Source: Methanosphaera stadtmanae | GTDB taxonomy: Archaea > Methanobacteriota > Methanobacteria > Methanobacteriales > Methanobacteriaceae | Length of the DNA: 64,000 nucleotides | Assembly: GCA_015062805.1 (NCBI GenBank) | Contig: SUTQ01000004.1 | Span: forward strand, 59,539 to 123,538 | Reading direction: 5' to 3' | Shown: piece by piece, positions 15,681 through 25,280 of the stretch | Numbering within the stretch: the stretch's first letter is position 1 | Layout: every line of letters starts with the position of its first letter | Program-made: the position numbers and the translations under genes | Notes under the pieces: model-generated | Databases searched by the model: none | Told to the model about the DNA's origin: nothing | What the model saw: only the letters and a program-made list of their open reading frames with translations

Positions 15681-18062
15681 ATGACTTCAGAAAATGAAGA
15701 ATATTATAAAGACAGATATCAAGAAGTTAAAGATAAAGTTGAATATAAAGACTTTCTAAATGATATTGAAGAAATTACTTTAGAAAATAGTGATTCACCT
15801 TTTATTACAACAGAACAGATAGTTAACATGGCAGTCGAAAAATATGCAGGTAGAACAAATGTACAGCAAACACATACAAATCAGGTACAAAACATTTCAT
15901 CACTTGTAGAAGGTAATGGAAATATTAGTATTCAAGGAAGATTATTATCTATCTCTAATATCAAAACATTTACCACTAAAAAAGGTCGTGAAGGAAAAGT
16001 TGCAAATCTTACAGTTGAAGATACCACAGGAAAAATAAGAGTTGTAATGTGGACAGACAATATGAAGTATATGTCCCGTATAAAAGAAGGTGACATAGTC
16101 AAGATCAATAATTTGGAAGTAAGAAAAGGTTATACTGGTGATTTGGAAGTTCAGATGAGAAACAATTCATCAATACAGGTCATGCCTGAAGAACTTGGTG
16201 AAGATTTACCTACCTATGAAGAAACTATTACAAATCTCGAAGACATTGTCGAAGAAGGAGAATACAATGTAATAGTAAGAATAACTAAAGTTGCAACGTT
16301 ACGTGAAATTAAAAAGGAAGACAGAACCTTAAAAATTATCACAATAAACGTGATGGATGCAACAGGTGACATGGAATTTACTTTATGGAACAATGACACC
16401 GACCTTGTTGAAACATTAGAACTTAAAGAAAACGATACGATAAAAATCATCAAAGCCAGAGCACAAGAAAGAAATGGCGTATTCTCATTATCAAATAGTT
16501 GGAACGGAAGAATAGTTAAGGATGATTATGATTTACCTGAATTTGAACAGGAAATCTTTAAAATCGGTAATGCAACAGAAAAAGAAAATGTTACAATATT
16601 AGGTGTTTTAACAAAAATATATGATACAATCACTTTCCAGAAAAATGATGGTAGTGAAGGTAAGGTTAGAAGCATTGAAGTAACGGATGATACAGGTTCC
16701 ATAAGAGTAACATTATGGAATAAGGAAACTGAAATAGCTATGAACAAAGGGGACTTCATAAAAATCGAAGGCGGAAACATAGAATTCGATGACTATTCAG
16801 GAGATAGTTACAGATATAATACAGGATGGAATGCAGCAATAGTATTAAATCCAGAAATGGATGATGAACTAAAAGAAAAGCTATCACAAATTGATGGTTT
16901 TGAAATCACCAAAATTAAGGATGTACTTGATGTCGATCTTGATGAAGGTAGAGAAGTAGATGTCATCGGTAGAATCCTTGCGATGAATGACATCAGAGAA
17001 TTCCAAAGAGTAGACGGAACAGACGGTCAAGTACGAAGCATTGATTTGGCTGATGAAACAGGTGTTGTAAGAACATCATTATGGGATGATAAGGCAGATA
17101 TTAATCAAGGATTGGGTGATGCAATAAAAATAGAAAATGCAAGAACAAGACTTGGTCAAGGAACCATGGAGTTAAGCGTAGGAAAATCCTCAAGAATAAC
17201 AATCCCTGAAGAGGATGAAATCGAAAACTTGCCTTCTTATGAAACATTAGAACAAGACAGGTATAATGATAGAACTGTAAGTCAACTAGAGGAAAACGAA
17301 CAAAACGTTAAATTAAGAGTAAGGGCATTAACTATTGGACAAGTTAACACTTTCTCCAGAAGTGATGGTCGTGAAGGAAAAGTTAGGGCTGTATATGTTG
17401 CAGATGAAACCGGTGAAGTTCAAGTATCTCTATGGGATGATGATACTAATTTAGATTTCACTGATGGGGCTGCTTTAATCATTGAAAATCCTACAATTCA
17501 GTCACAAAACAACCGTATAAGATTATCCATATCTGGTGGAAGTAATTTGAGAAAAGCAAGACCTGAAGAAGCAGAATTAATGCCTACTTTAAGGGAAATC
17601 GAAACTCAATTATATGTTGAAAAACTTATTGAAGATATTGAAGACGACGATGCACACATCAAAGTTAAAGGTGTTATTGAAGAAATCAATGGTGAAAAAA
17701 TATTATATGCAATGTGTCCTAATTGTAACACACGAATAATACAAAGTGAAGAAGGATACATCTGTGACAGTTGTGGTGAAAAAATTGAAGAACCTGATTA
17801 TCTGATGATTATTCAAGCAACTTTACAAGATGAAACCGGAACTATTAGTGCCACATTCTTTAGAAAACAAGCTGAAGAATTAATTGACACAACGACTGAA
17901 GAAGTGATTGAGATATTCCAACAAACCGGCGATGAATCATCAATGGCTGGTAAAATTGAGGATCTTATTGGTCATGAGGTTACTGTCATAGCTGATGCTC
18001 AATATAATGATTATAATGAAGATGTAAGATTAAATGTAAGAAAAATATCAATAGTACTATAA
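15681..18062 (+). CDS. rpa: Replication protein A (single-stranded DNA-binding protein), multi-OB-fold
   Basis: 793-residue single-strand DNA-binding protein for replication, repair and recombination. After a helical N terminus there are five OB folds in tandem (about residues 80-165, 180-275, 295-390, 415-510 and 540-630). Each has the recurring pattern (V/I)-x-D-x-T-G-x-(I/V)-(R/E/Q)-(V/F)-x-(L/M)-W. A sixth C-terminal OB-like region follows with a zinc finger C-P-N-C near 679 and C-D-S-C after it. This matches the long single-polypeptide RPA of Methanobacteriales. ATG with GGAG upstream. radA starts 17 bases after the stop, so recombinase and ssDNA-binding protein are co-expressed. Confidence 0.93.
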   Translation: MTSENEEYYKDRYQEVKDKVEYKDFLNDIEEITLENSDSPFITTEQIVNMAVEKYAGRTNVQQTHTNQVQNISSLVEGNGNISIQGRLLSISNIKTFTTKKGREGKVANLTVEDTTGKIRVVMWTDNMKYMSRIKEGDIVKINNLEVRKGYTGDLEVQMRNNSSIQVMPEELGEDLPTYEETITNLEDIVEEGEYNVIVRITKVATLREIKKEDRTLKIITINVMDATGDMEFTLWNNDTDLVETLELKENDTIKIIKARAQERNGVFSLSNSWNGRIVKDDYDLPEFEQEIFKIGNATEKENVTILGVLTKIYDTITFQKNDGSEGKVRSIEVTDDTGSIRVTLWNKETEIAMNKGDFIKIEGGNIEFDDYSGDSYRYNTGWNAAIVLNPEMDDELKEKLSQIDGFEITKIKDVLDVDLDEGREVDVIGRILAMNDIREFQRVDGTDGQVRSIDLADETGVVRTSLWDDKADINQGLGDAIKIENARTRLGQGTMELSVGKSSRITIPEEDEIENLPSYETLEQDRYNDRTVSQLEENEQNVKLRVRALTIGQVNTFSRSDGREGKVRAVYVADETGEVQVSLWDDDTNLDFTDGAALIIENPTIQSQNNRIRLSISGGSNLRKARPEEAELMPTLREIETQLYVEKLIEDIEDDDAHIKVKGVIEEINGEKILYAMCPNCNTRIIQSEEGYICDSCGEKIEEPDYLMIIQATLQDETGTISATFFRKQAEELIDTTTEEVIEIFQQTGDESSMAGKIEDLIGHEVTVIADAQYNDYNEDVRLNVRKISIVL

Positions 18063-18079
18063 TTTGAGGAGATAAGATA

Positions 18080-19015
18080 ATGGTAGAATTAGAAGACTTA
18101 CCTAGTGTAGGAGAAAAAACAGCACAAAAATTAAGAGATGCAGGTTTTGCAGACATGATGCGTTTAGCAACTGCAACTCCTAAAGAACTCAGTGTTAAAG
18201 TAGAAATAGGTGAAGGAGTAGCAGCTAAGGTTATAGAAGCCGCTAGAAAAGCAGAAAAAATAGATTTTGAAACTGCTTTTGAAGTAATGGAAAGACGTGA
18301 AGATGTCGGTAGAATAACTACTGGTAGTAAAGGTTTGGATGAGTTAATAGGAGGTGGAGTAGAAACACAATCTATCACAGAAGTTTATGGTGAATTCGGT
18401 TCAGGAAAAAGTCAAATTTCACACGAATTGTCTGTAACTACCCAACTTCCAATAGAAGAAGGGGGACTTGAAGGAGAAGTAGTATTCATTGATACGGAAA
18501 ACACATTCAGACCGGAAAGGGTGGAACAAATTGCAGCAGCATTTGGTTTGGATATTCAGGAAGTTCTTAAAAAAATTCACGTGGCTAGAGCTTTCAATAG
18601 TAGCCACCAAATGTTAATGGCTGAAAAGATTAATGAATTAATTCAAAGTGGAGTAAATATCAAACTTATAATTGTTGATTCATTAATGGCACACTTCAGG
18701 GCAGAATATGTTGGAAGGGAATCACTTGCAACACGTCAACAAAAACTCAATCAGCATTTACACACTTTACAGCAAATAGCTAACACTTATAATGTTGCAG
18801 TACTGATTACTAACCAAGTACAATCAAAACCTGATGCGTTCTTTGGAACTCCAACCAAAGCTGTTGGTGGTCACGTATTAGGTCACGCTTCAACATATAG
18901 GATTTTACTTAAGAAAGGATTATCCGGTAAAAGAATTGCACGTCTCGTAGACAGTCCTCACTTGCCTGAAGGTGAAGCAGTATTTAAAGTTACTACTGAT
19001 GGATTAGTAGACTAA
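18080..19015 (+). CDS. radA: DNA repair and recombination protein RadA
   Basis: 311-residue archaeal recombinase that forms filaments on ssDNA and catalyses strand exchange. It has an N-terminal helix-hairpin-helix domain ([13 protein letters not shown] at residues 5-17), Walker A G-E-F-G-S-G-K-S near 104-111, Walker B-like L-I-I-V-D-S-L, and the L1/L2 region with N-Q-V-Q-S-K-P-D and G-G-H-V-L-G-H. Length is normal and no intein is present. ATG with GAGGAGA upstream, directly following RPA. A T-rich stretch after 19023 may end the transcript. Confidence 0.97.
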   Translation: MVELEDLPSVGEKTAQKLRDAGFADMMRLATATPKELSVKVEIGEGVAAKVIEAARKAEKIDFETAFEVMERREDVGRITTGSKGLDELIGGGVETQSITEVYGEFGSGKSQISHELSVTTQLPIEEGGLEGEVVFIDTENTFRPERVEQIAAAFGLDIQEVLKKIHVARAFNSSHQMLMAEKINELIQSGVNIKLIIVDSLMAHFRAEYVGRESLATRQQKLNQHLHTLQQIANTYNVAVLITNQVQSKPDAFFGTPTKAVGGHVLGHASTYRILLKKGLSGKRIARLVDSPHLPEGEAVFKVTTDGLVD

Positions 19016-19099
19016 CTTTATGATTAACCCCCTTTTTTCTAATTTTATTTTAACATACTTTTTTAGCATCGAAAATCAATATAATAATTAGTGATATTG

Positions 19100-19999
19100 A
19101 TGGTAAGTTCTATAGAAGTGATATTAGTACCAACTTTAATGATAATTATAGGTATTATGTTAAGAAAAACCAATGTTTTATCTGAGAATCATAGTTCTTT
19201 ACTATCAAAAATAGTTATAAATATTAGTTTGCCTGCCCTTATTTTCAATAATATTTCTACGGCCAATATCTCTGGCGAAATGATATATTTACCTTTATTT
19301 GGTTTTGGAATCAGTTTCATATGTATGCTAATTGCATTTATTTATTCAAGGATTAGATCTTACTCTAAAGTAAAAACTTGGACAATAATTTTATTACTTT
19401 CTTTAATGAACACAGCTTTTATAGGGTATCCTATTGTTTTGGGAGTATTTGGCAATGAAGGCTTTTTGAATGCAATATTTTTTGACATGGCTCTGGCTTT
19501 AATGTTCGTATTCTTTGGCGTGATACTCTCCACATTATTCGGAGGTAATAAAAAAGAAGTGTTAAAGAACGGATTAACTTTTGTTCCATTATGGGCAGTA
19601 TTTTTAGGATTATTATTCAATATATTTAATATTCCATTAGGTTATGTTTTGGAGAATTCTTTGACATATCTGGGCAATTCGGCAATACCTCTGATAATGT
19701 TATCATTAGGTTTAACAATTAACTTTAAAGATTTCAAATCTTATCTGTCAGACACCATTTTTATATCAATTGTCAGATTATTGATTGCACCAATATTATT
19801 ATATATATTATTATTGCATTTTGGATTTGATGGATTGATATTGCAAGTTTCAGTATTGGAGGCTGCCATGCCTACTGCCATGAATACATTGGTTCTTGCC
19901 ATTACTTATGATTTGGATGTAGATTTGGTTAGTTCAGTAATATTTGTAACAACTATATTGAGTGTTTTAACATTACCACTCATAATAAATATAATTTAA
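19100..19999 (+). CDS. AEC-family transporter (auxin efflux carrier-like), copy 1
   Basis: 299-residue membrane protein with about ten hydrophobic helices in two inverted halves. Conserved-looking motifs include S-K-I-V-I-N-I-S-L-P-A-L-I-F at the first half, G-Y-P-I-V-L-G-V-F-G-N-E-G and E-A-A-M-P-T-A-M-N-T-L-V-L-A near the end. AEC carriers export or import small organic anions such as malate; the substrate is unknown here. I prefer ATG at 19100 over an in-frame GTG at 19091 because it aligns with the start of the tandem paralogue. A 20-base gap leads to copy 2. Confidence 0.88.
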   Translation: MVSSIEVILVPTLMIIIGIMLRKTNVLSENHSSLLSKIVINISLPALIFNNISTANISGEMIYLPLFGFGISFICMLIAFIYSRIRSYSKVKTWTIILLLSLMNTAFIGYPIVLGVFGNEGFLNAIFFDMALALMFVFFGVILSTLFGGNKKEVLKNGLTFVPLWAVFLGLLFNIFNIPLGYVLENSLTYLGNSAIPLIMLSLGLTINFKDFKSYLSDTIFISIVRLLIAPILLYILLLHFGFDGLILQVSVLEAAMPTAMNTLVLAITYDLDVDLVSSVIFVTTILSVLTLPLIINII

Positions 20000-20020
20000 T
20001 AATATACAGGAGGTAAACAA

Positions 20021-20923
20021 TTGCCTAGTCCGATTGAAATAATATTAGTACCAACATTGATGATTGCATTGGGTTACATACTTAAACGACAGGATATTTT
20101 AACAGCACAGGATAGTAAAATATTATCAAAAATTGTTTTGACTGTTAGTTTACCTTCATTAGTTTTTGTAAATTTATCCACTGCAAACATCAATTCTGAT
20201 ATGTTGGTATTGCCTTTTGCAGCATTCCTATTAAGTATCATCTGTATGGTTATAGCCTATTTGTTCTGTAAATCCAGAGGATATTCTAAAGTTAAAACAT
20301 GGACAATAATGATAGCTTGTGCAATGATGAATACTGGATTTTTTGGTTTTCCAATCACATTAGGTGTATTTGGTAATGAAGGTTTCTTAAATGCAATATT
20401 TTTTGACCTTGAGACAACAGTTATATTTGTGATATTTGGAATGGTGTTGGTCAGTCTATTTGGTGGAAACCGAAAGGAAGTGTTAAAGCAAGCAGTTGGT
20501 TTTGTTCCATTATGGGCTGTAATTTTAGCATTAATATTTAATTTTCTGAATTTGGAATATGGGTATGTGATTGAAACTTCTTTAAATTATATGGGACAGG
20601 CTACAATTCCATTAATAATGATTTCTTTGGGTTTGACATTGGATTTTAATGAAATAAAACATTCCATTGGTGATTCCTTATTTGTTGCATTTGTAAAATT
20701 AATATTAGCACCTATAATAATCTTTTTCATATTAAGTGCTATTAACTTGGGAGGATTAAGTTTTAAGGTTGCAATTTTGGAGGCAGGAATGTCCACAGCT
20801 ATGAATGCATTGGTTCTTGCCATTACTTATGATTTGGATACTAAACTCATGAGTTCTGTGATATTTACCAATACTATTCTGGCTCTTGTAACACTGACTG
20901 GAATTATTACATTCCTAATTTAA
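20021..20923 (+). CDS. AEC-family transporter, copy 2
   Basis: 300 residues, clearly paralogous to the preceding gene along its whole length (shared I-I-L-V-P-T-L-M-I, S-K-I-V-L, V-F-G-N-E-G-F-L-N-A-I-F-F-D, F-V-P-L-W-A-V, A-M-N-A-L-V-L-A-I-T-Y-D-L-D). It starts at TTG 20021, supported by AGGAGG 7 bases upstream. Tandem duplication followed by divergence suggests either two related substrates or a heteromeric carrier; neither is shown. Confidence 0.88.
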   Translation: MPSPIEIILVPTLMIALGYILKRQDILTAQDSKILSKIVLTVSLPSLVFVNLSTANINSDMLVLPFAAFLLSIICMVIAYLFCKSRGYSKVKTWTIMIACAMMNTGFFGFPITLGVFGNEGFLNAIFFDLETTVIFVIFGMVLVSLFGGNRKEVLKQAVGFVPLWAVILALIFNFLNLEYGYVIETSLNYMGQATIPLIMISLGLTLDFNEIKHSIGDSLFVAFVKLILAPIIIFFILSAINLGGLSFKVAILEAGMSTAMNALVLAITYDLDTKLMSSVIFTNTILALVTLTGIITFLI

Positions 20924-20983
20924 TTTTTTTTGATTCTTTTTAGAATATTTTATTTGACTTATACAATATTTTGTTTTTGTACG

Positions 20984-21008
20984 AACAAAAAAAAAGTATA
21001 TATATAAT
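20984..21008 (+). promoter_or_regulatory. hdrA promoter (BRE/TATA)
   Basis: An A-rich BRE-like stretch followed by GTATATATATAA (20996-21007), about 135 bases before the hdrA start. If transcription begins some 25 bases after the TATA box the leader is about 110 bases long, which is unusual. It contains GTTAA/TTAAC arms at 21041-21045 and 21057-21061. Confidence 0.5.
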
Positions 21009-21142
21009 AATCTAATAATCTTAAAGTATAGGATATAATTGTTAAATTTTTAATAGTTAACAAAAAAGGTTTTTATGACGTTTTTCCCTTTAAAAAAATC
21101 AAATTATGAACATCATAGTCTTAATTAAATAGGTGATTTAAC

Positions 21143-23098
21143 TTGGCAGAAAACAATGAAGAATTACGTATAGGAGTATACACTTGCCACTGTGGAGTAA
21201 ACATTGGTGGAGTAGTAGACTGTAAAGCTGTAGCTGATTATGTTGAAACACTCCCTGATGTAGTGGTATCCCGTGAATACAAATATATGTGTTCCGACCC
21301 AGGACAAAAAATTATTCAAGATGATATTAAAGAATTAAACCTTAACAGAGTAGTAGTAGCAGCATGTTCCCCTCGTTTACACGAACCTACATTCCGTAGA
21401 TGTGTAGAAGAAGCAGGATTAAACAAATACTTATTTGAATTTGTAAACTTAAGAGAACAAGATTCATGGGTACACGGAGACGATCCTGAAGGAGCAACTG
21501 AAAAAGCAAAAGATTTAGTAAGAATGGGTATTGCTAAAGTAAGATTATTAAACGCTTTAACACCTGAAAAAGTAGCAGTAAAAAATACCGCTATGGTTAT
21601 CGGTGGTGGAATTGCAGGTATTCAAACATCTCTTGACTTAGCTGACATGGGATTCAAAACATACCTCATAGAAAGAAACCCTACCGTAAGTGGTAGAATG
21701 GGACAATTAGATAAAACATTCCCTACACTTGACTGTTCAATGTGTATCTTAGCACCTAAAATGGTAGATGCTGGTAAACACGAAAACATTGAATTACTCT
21801 CATACTCTGAAGTAAAAGATGTTGACGGTTACATCGGTAACTTTACAGTAACAGTTGAGAAAAAACCTAGATACGTAGACGAAGCTACCTGTACAGGTTG
21901 TGGAGTATGTCAAGAAGCTTGTCCAATCGAAATACCAAACTACTTCGATGAAGGAACCGGTATGGTAAAAGCAGCATACATTCCATTCCCACAAGCAGTA
22001 CCTTTAGTTGCAACTATTGATAAAGACTACTGTATTGAATGTCACTTATGTGATAAAGCTTGTGAAAAAGGTTGTATTAACCACGATCAAGAACCAGAAT
22101 TTGTAGAAATTGAAGTTGGTACAATTGTAGTAGCAACAGGTTACGACACATTTGACCCAACCGAAAAAGAAGAATACATCTTCGATCAAGCTGAAAACGT
22201 AATCACTGGTTTACAAATTGAAAGATACATCAACGCATCTGGACCAACCCAAGGTCACGTAATCCAACCTTCCTCTGGTGAAACACCTAAACGTGTAGCA
22301 TTCATCCAATGTGTAGGTTCTCGTGATGAAAAAGTTGGAAACCCATACTGTTCCAGAGTATGTTGTATGTACGCAATGAAAAACGCACAATTATGTGTAG
22401 ACCACGAACCAGATACCGAAGTAACTATCTACTACATTGATATTCGTGCATTCGGTAAAGGTTACGAAGAATTCTACAGATTATCACAAGAAAAATACGG
22501 TATCAAATTTATCAGAGGTAAAGCAGCACAACTTATCGAAAACGAAGATAAAACTATTACAGTACGTGCAGAAGATACTTTACTCGGTAAAGCAACCGCA
22601 TTTACTTACGATTTAGTAGTATTATCTGTAGGTCTTGTACCTCCTGCAGGACAAGAAGAACTCAGACAAACATTAGGATTATCCAAATCTGCAGACGGTT
22701 TCTTCATGGAAGCTCACCCAAAACTCAGACCTGTAGACACAATGACCGATGGTATATTCCTTGCTGGAGTAGCACAAGGTCCTAAAGATATTCCTGACAC
22801 AGTATCACAAGCTTCAGGTGCAGCTGCAAGAGCAGCAATTCCTATGATCAAAGGAGAAGTAGAAATTGAACCTATTATTGCAGAAGTAAATGAAGAAAAC
22901 TGTGGTGGTTGTGAAATTTGTGTAGAATTATGTCCATTTGGTGCATTAGAAATCGTTGACGGTAAATCTACAGTTAACGTAGCATTATGTAAAGGATGTG
23001 GAACTTGTGTAGCTGCATGTCCTACTGGTGCTCTTGATCAAGCACACTTCAAAAACGAACAAATTCTTGCTCAAATTGAAGCAGCTCTCGGTAAATAA
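21143..23098 (+). CDS. hdrA: Heterodisulfide reductase subunit A
   Basis: 651-residue iron-sulfur flavoprotein that bifurcates electrons from hydrogen (via MvhADG) or formate to ferredoxin and CoM-S-S-CoB. Visible parts: N-terminal Cys motif T-C-H-C-G-V-N; FAD-binding G-G-G-I-A-G-I-Q near residue 154; [10 protein letters not shown]; an inserted ferredoxin pair C-T-G-C-G-V-C and C-I-E-C-H-L-C; a Cys-rich motif C-S-R-V-C-C-M-Y; and two C-terminal [4Fe-4S] motifs near 586 and 616. It starts at TTG 21143, supported by AGGTGA 6 bases upstream. hdrBC and mvh are not in the window. Confidence 0.97.
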   Translation: MAENNEELRIGVYTCHCGVNIGGVVDCKAVADYVETLPDVVVSREYKYMCSDPGQKIIQDDIKELNLNRVVVAACSPRLHEPTFRRCVEEAGLNKYLFEFVNLREQDSWVHGDDPEGATEKAKDLVRMGIAKVRLLNALTPEKVAVKNTAMVIGGGIAGIQTSLDLADMGFKTYLIERNPTVSGRMGQLDKTFPTLDCSMCILAPKMVDAGKHENIELLSYSEVKDVDGYIGNFTVTVEKKPRYVDEATCTGCGVCQEACPIEIPNYFDEGTGMVKAAYIPFPQAVPLVATIDKDYCIECHLCDKACEKGCINHDQEPEFVEIEVGTIVVATGYDTFDPTEKEEYIFDQAENVITGLQIERYINASGPTQGHVIQPSSGETPKRVAFIQCVGSRDEKVGNPYCSRVCCMYAMKNAQLCVDHEPDTEVTIYYIDIRAFGKGYEEFYRLSQEKYGIKFIRGKAAQLIENEDKTITVRAEDTLLGKATAFTYDLVVLSVGLVPPAGQEELRQTLGLSKSADGFFMEAHPKLRPVDTMTDGIFLAGVAQGPKDIPDTVSQASGAAARAAIPMIKGEVEIEPIIAEVNEENCGGCEICVELCPFGALEIVDGKSTVNVALCKGCGTCVAACPTGALDQAHFKNEQILAQIEAALGK

Positions 23099-23116
23099 GC
23101 ATAGAAATATGTTAAC

Positions 23117-23147
23117 AATAAAGGGAGTATTCCCTTTATTATTTTTT
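23117..23147 (+). terminator. Intrinsic terminator after hdrA
   Basis: A 10-bp perfect stem (23117-23126 / 23131-23140) with a GTAT loop and an A-TTTTTT tract after it, 18 bases past the hdrA stop. Confidence 0.75.
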
Positions 23148-23253
23148 ACCTTTGATGACCTCCAAAATAACACTAATTTTAAAATCTTTATGGAAATTAT
23201 ATTTTAAAATCAAATAGTTGTTAGGATACTATTTTAATCTCGGAGGGGATTTT

Positions 23254-23811
23254 ATTAACAAATTTTTCAAGGATATCTTTAACAAAGGAAATGCCAAAGA
23301 CTATTTTAAAAGAAATAAATTTTTCATTTTAGCATCTGTGGTTATTATTCTTCTATCGTTATGGTCCGGCTTTACTAATTATTCCTCATATGGAAATATA
23401 ATGACTATGGGACAATTTCAATTAATCAATACAACTCCAGTCTTGATTCTTGAAAATAATTTAATAACTGATATTATAGTAATAATTGCTGGTTTTACTT
23501 TTTCAATTTTATCCATATTCTTGACAGTAACTAATGGAGTAAATCTGGGGTATCTTTTAGCAACAAGTACTTATTTACAAAGCTTAAATGTTTATTTGCC
23601 TCATGTTCTTGATTCAATATCATGGATATTTGCATTAGTGGGTGCTTTTTTAGTAACAAAAATAGAAGTAAGACTAATTTCTACTTTAATTAACAGAAAA
23701 GTTGATATTATCTTTTCAAAAATCAAAGTTCCATTAAAAGATTTAATATTGACTATAATGTTTATAATAATATTCTTATTGATGGGATTATTTGTAGGAT
23801 TAATTATATAA
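23254..23811 (+). CDS. SpoIIM-like (stage II sporulation protein M / DUF95) membrane protein
   Basis: About 185 residues with a short charged N terminus and roughly five hydrophobic helices, including the family-like region T-N-G-V-N-L-G-Y-L-L near the middle. The archaeal role is unknown. The start is odd: a strong GGAGGGG (23242-23248) points to the in-frame ATT at 23254, and no ATG, GTG or TTG lies at suitable spacing. The nearest conventional upstream start, TTG at 23218, has no ribosome site and would place the Shine-Dalgarno inside the gene. Confidence 0.7.
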   Translation: MNKFFKDIFNKGNAKDYFKRNKFFILASVVIILLSLWSGFTNYSSYGNIMTMGQFQLINTTPVLILENNLITDIIVIIAGFTFSILSIFLTVTNGVNLGYLLATSTYLQSLNVYLPHVLDSISWIFALVGAFLVTKIEVRLISTLINRKVDIIFSKIKVPLKDLILTIMFIIIFLLMGLFVGLII

Positions 23812-23949
23812 TCTCAAATAAGTTTTTTCTTTTTTTTCATAAACATATTATAAGATTAAAAACATAATATAATTAGAGTAGGATAATATAATTCCATATA
23901 ATATAACATTTATTATTAATTAATACATCGAACCCTACGGAGGAGTATA

Positions 23950-25218
23950 ATGTCTAATTTAGAACAAGCACAAAAAATTAAAGAATTAACAAAAACCCAT
24001 CATGAATGGATGAAAAATAGTTTAAACTTAATTGCTAGTGAAAACATTACTAGTAGAGCTGTAAGAGAAGCAATAGCATCTGATCTTTCACACAGATACG
24101 CAGAAGGATTACCTGGAGAAAGATTATATGAAGGATGTGACTACATCGATGAAATTGAACAAATCACAATAGATTTATCAAAACAATTATTCGGATGTGA
24201 CCATGCTAATGTACAACCTACTTCAGGAGTAGTAGCAAACTTAGCCTGTTTCTTTGCAGTAGCAAAACCTGGAGAAACATTAATGAGTATTAACGTACCT
24301 GAAGGTGGACACATTAGTCATGCAGGTGTTAGTGCAGCAGGTATTAGAGGTTTAAAAACAGCATCAGTTCCTATGGATACTGAATTAATGAATGTTGATA
24401 TGGATAAATTAGCAGCAAAATTAAGAGAAAGAGAACCTGCAGCAATGGTTCTTGGTGGAAGTTTATTCTTATTCCCTCAACCAGTAAAAGAAGCTGTTGA
24501 AGTAGCTCAAGAAGTTGGTACAAAAGTTATCTATGATGGTGCTCACGTTTTAGGTTTAATTGCAGGTAAACAATTCCAAGATCCAGTAGCTGATGGAGCA
24601 GACATGGTTACAGGTAGTACACACAAAACTTTCCCTGGACCACAAGGTGGAATCATTCTTTGTAAAGAAGAATTACACAAAAAAATTGATAACTGTGTAT
24701 TCCCTGGTGTAGTAAGTAACCATCATTTACATCATATGGCCGGATTGGGAATAGCAACAGCTGAAATGTTAGAATTCGGTCAAGACTATGCAAAACAAAC
24801 CATTAGCAACGCAAAAGCATTAGCTCAAAGTTTATACGAATTAGGGTTCAATGTATTATGTGAAGAACAAGGATTCACTGAATCACACCAAGTAGCAATG
24901 GATGTTGCTAATTTAGGTGACGTATCTAAAATGGCAAAAACATTACAATACAACAACATAATATTAAACAAAAACCTTCTCCCATGGGATGATGTAAACA
25001 ACAGTGATAACCCATCAGGTATAAGAATGGGAACACAAGAGTTAACTCACAGAGGACTTAAAGAAGACGACATGAAACAAGTAGCAGAGTTCATCAAACA
25101 AGTAGTAATGGATGAAAAAGATGTTACTGAAGATGTAACCGAATTTATGAGTAACTTCACAACAGTACACTACGCATTTGATGAAGGTGCCGAAGGTTAC
25201 GATTACATTGAATTTTAG
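23950..25218 (+). CDS. glyA: Serine hydroxymethyltransferase (H4MPT-dependent type)
   Basis: 422-residue PLP enzyme interconverting serine and glycine, in methanogens with tetrahydromethanopterin as the one-carbon carrier. It shows L-I-A-S-E-N near the N terminus, [16 protein letters not shown], and the PLP-lysine motif [13 protein letters not shown] near 222-234. ATG with GGAGG 7 bases upstream. A hairpin terminator follows immediately. Confidence 0.96.
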   Translation: MSNLEQAQKIKELTKTHHEWMKNSLNLIASENITSRAVREAIASDLSHRYAEGLPGERLYEGCDYIDEIEQITIDLSKQLFGCDHANVQPTSGVVANLACFFAVAKPGETLMSINVPEGGHISHAGVSAAGIRGLKTASVPMDTELMNVDMDKLAAKLREREPAAMVLGGSLFLFPQPVKEAVEVAQEVGTKVIYDGAHVLGLIAGKQFQDPVADGADMVTGSTHKTFPGPQGGIILCKEELHKKIDNCVFPGVVSNHHLHHMAGLGIATAEMLEFGQDYAKQTISNAKALAQSLYELGFNVLCEEQGFTESHQVAMDVANLGDVSKMAKTLQYNNIILNKNLLPWDDVNNSDNPSGIRMGTQELTHRGLKEDDMKQVAEFIKQVVMDEKDVTEDVTEFMSNFTTVHYAFDEGAEGYDYIEF

Positions 25219-25220
25219 AT

Positions 25221-25256
25221 AATCTCAAATTATGAGATTTCTCTTTTTATTTTTTT
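25221..25256 (+). terminator. Intrinsic terminator after glyA
   Basis: Seven-bp stem AATCTCA (25221-25227) / TGAGATT (25233-25239), loop AATTA, followed by a T-rich tract to 25256. Confidence 0.65.
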
Positions 25257-25280
25257 AAAGATATTCTGGAGGTTTTTTTG

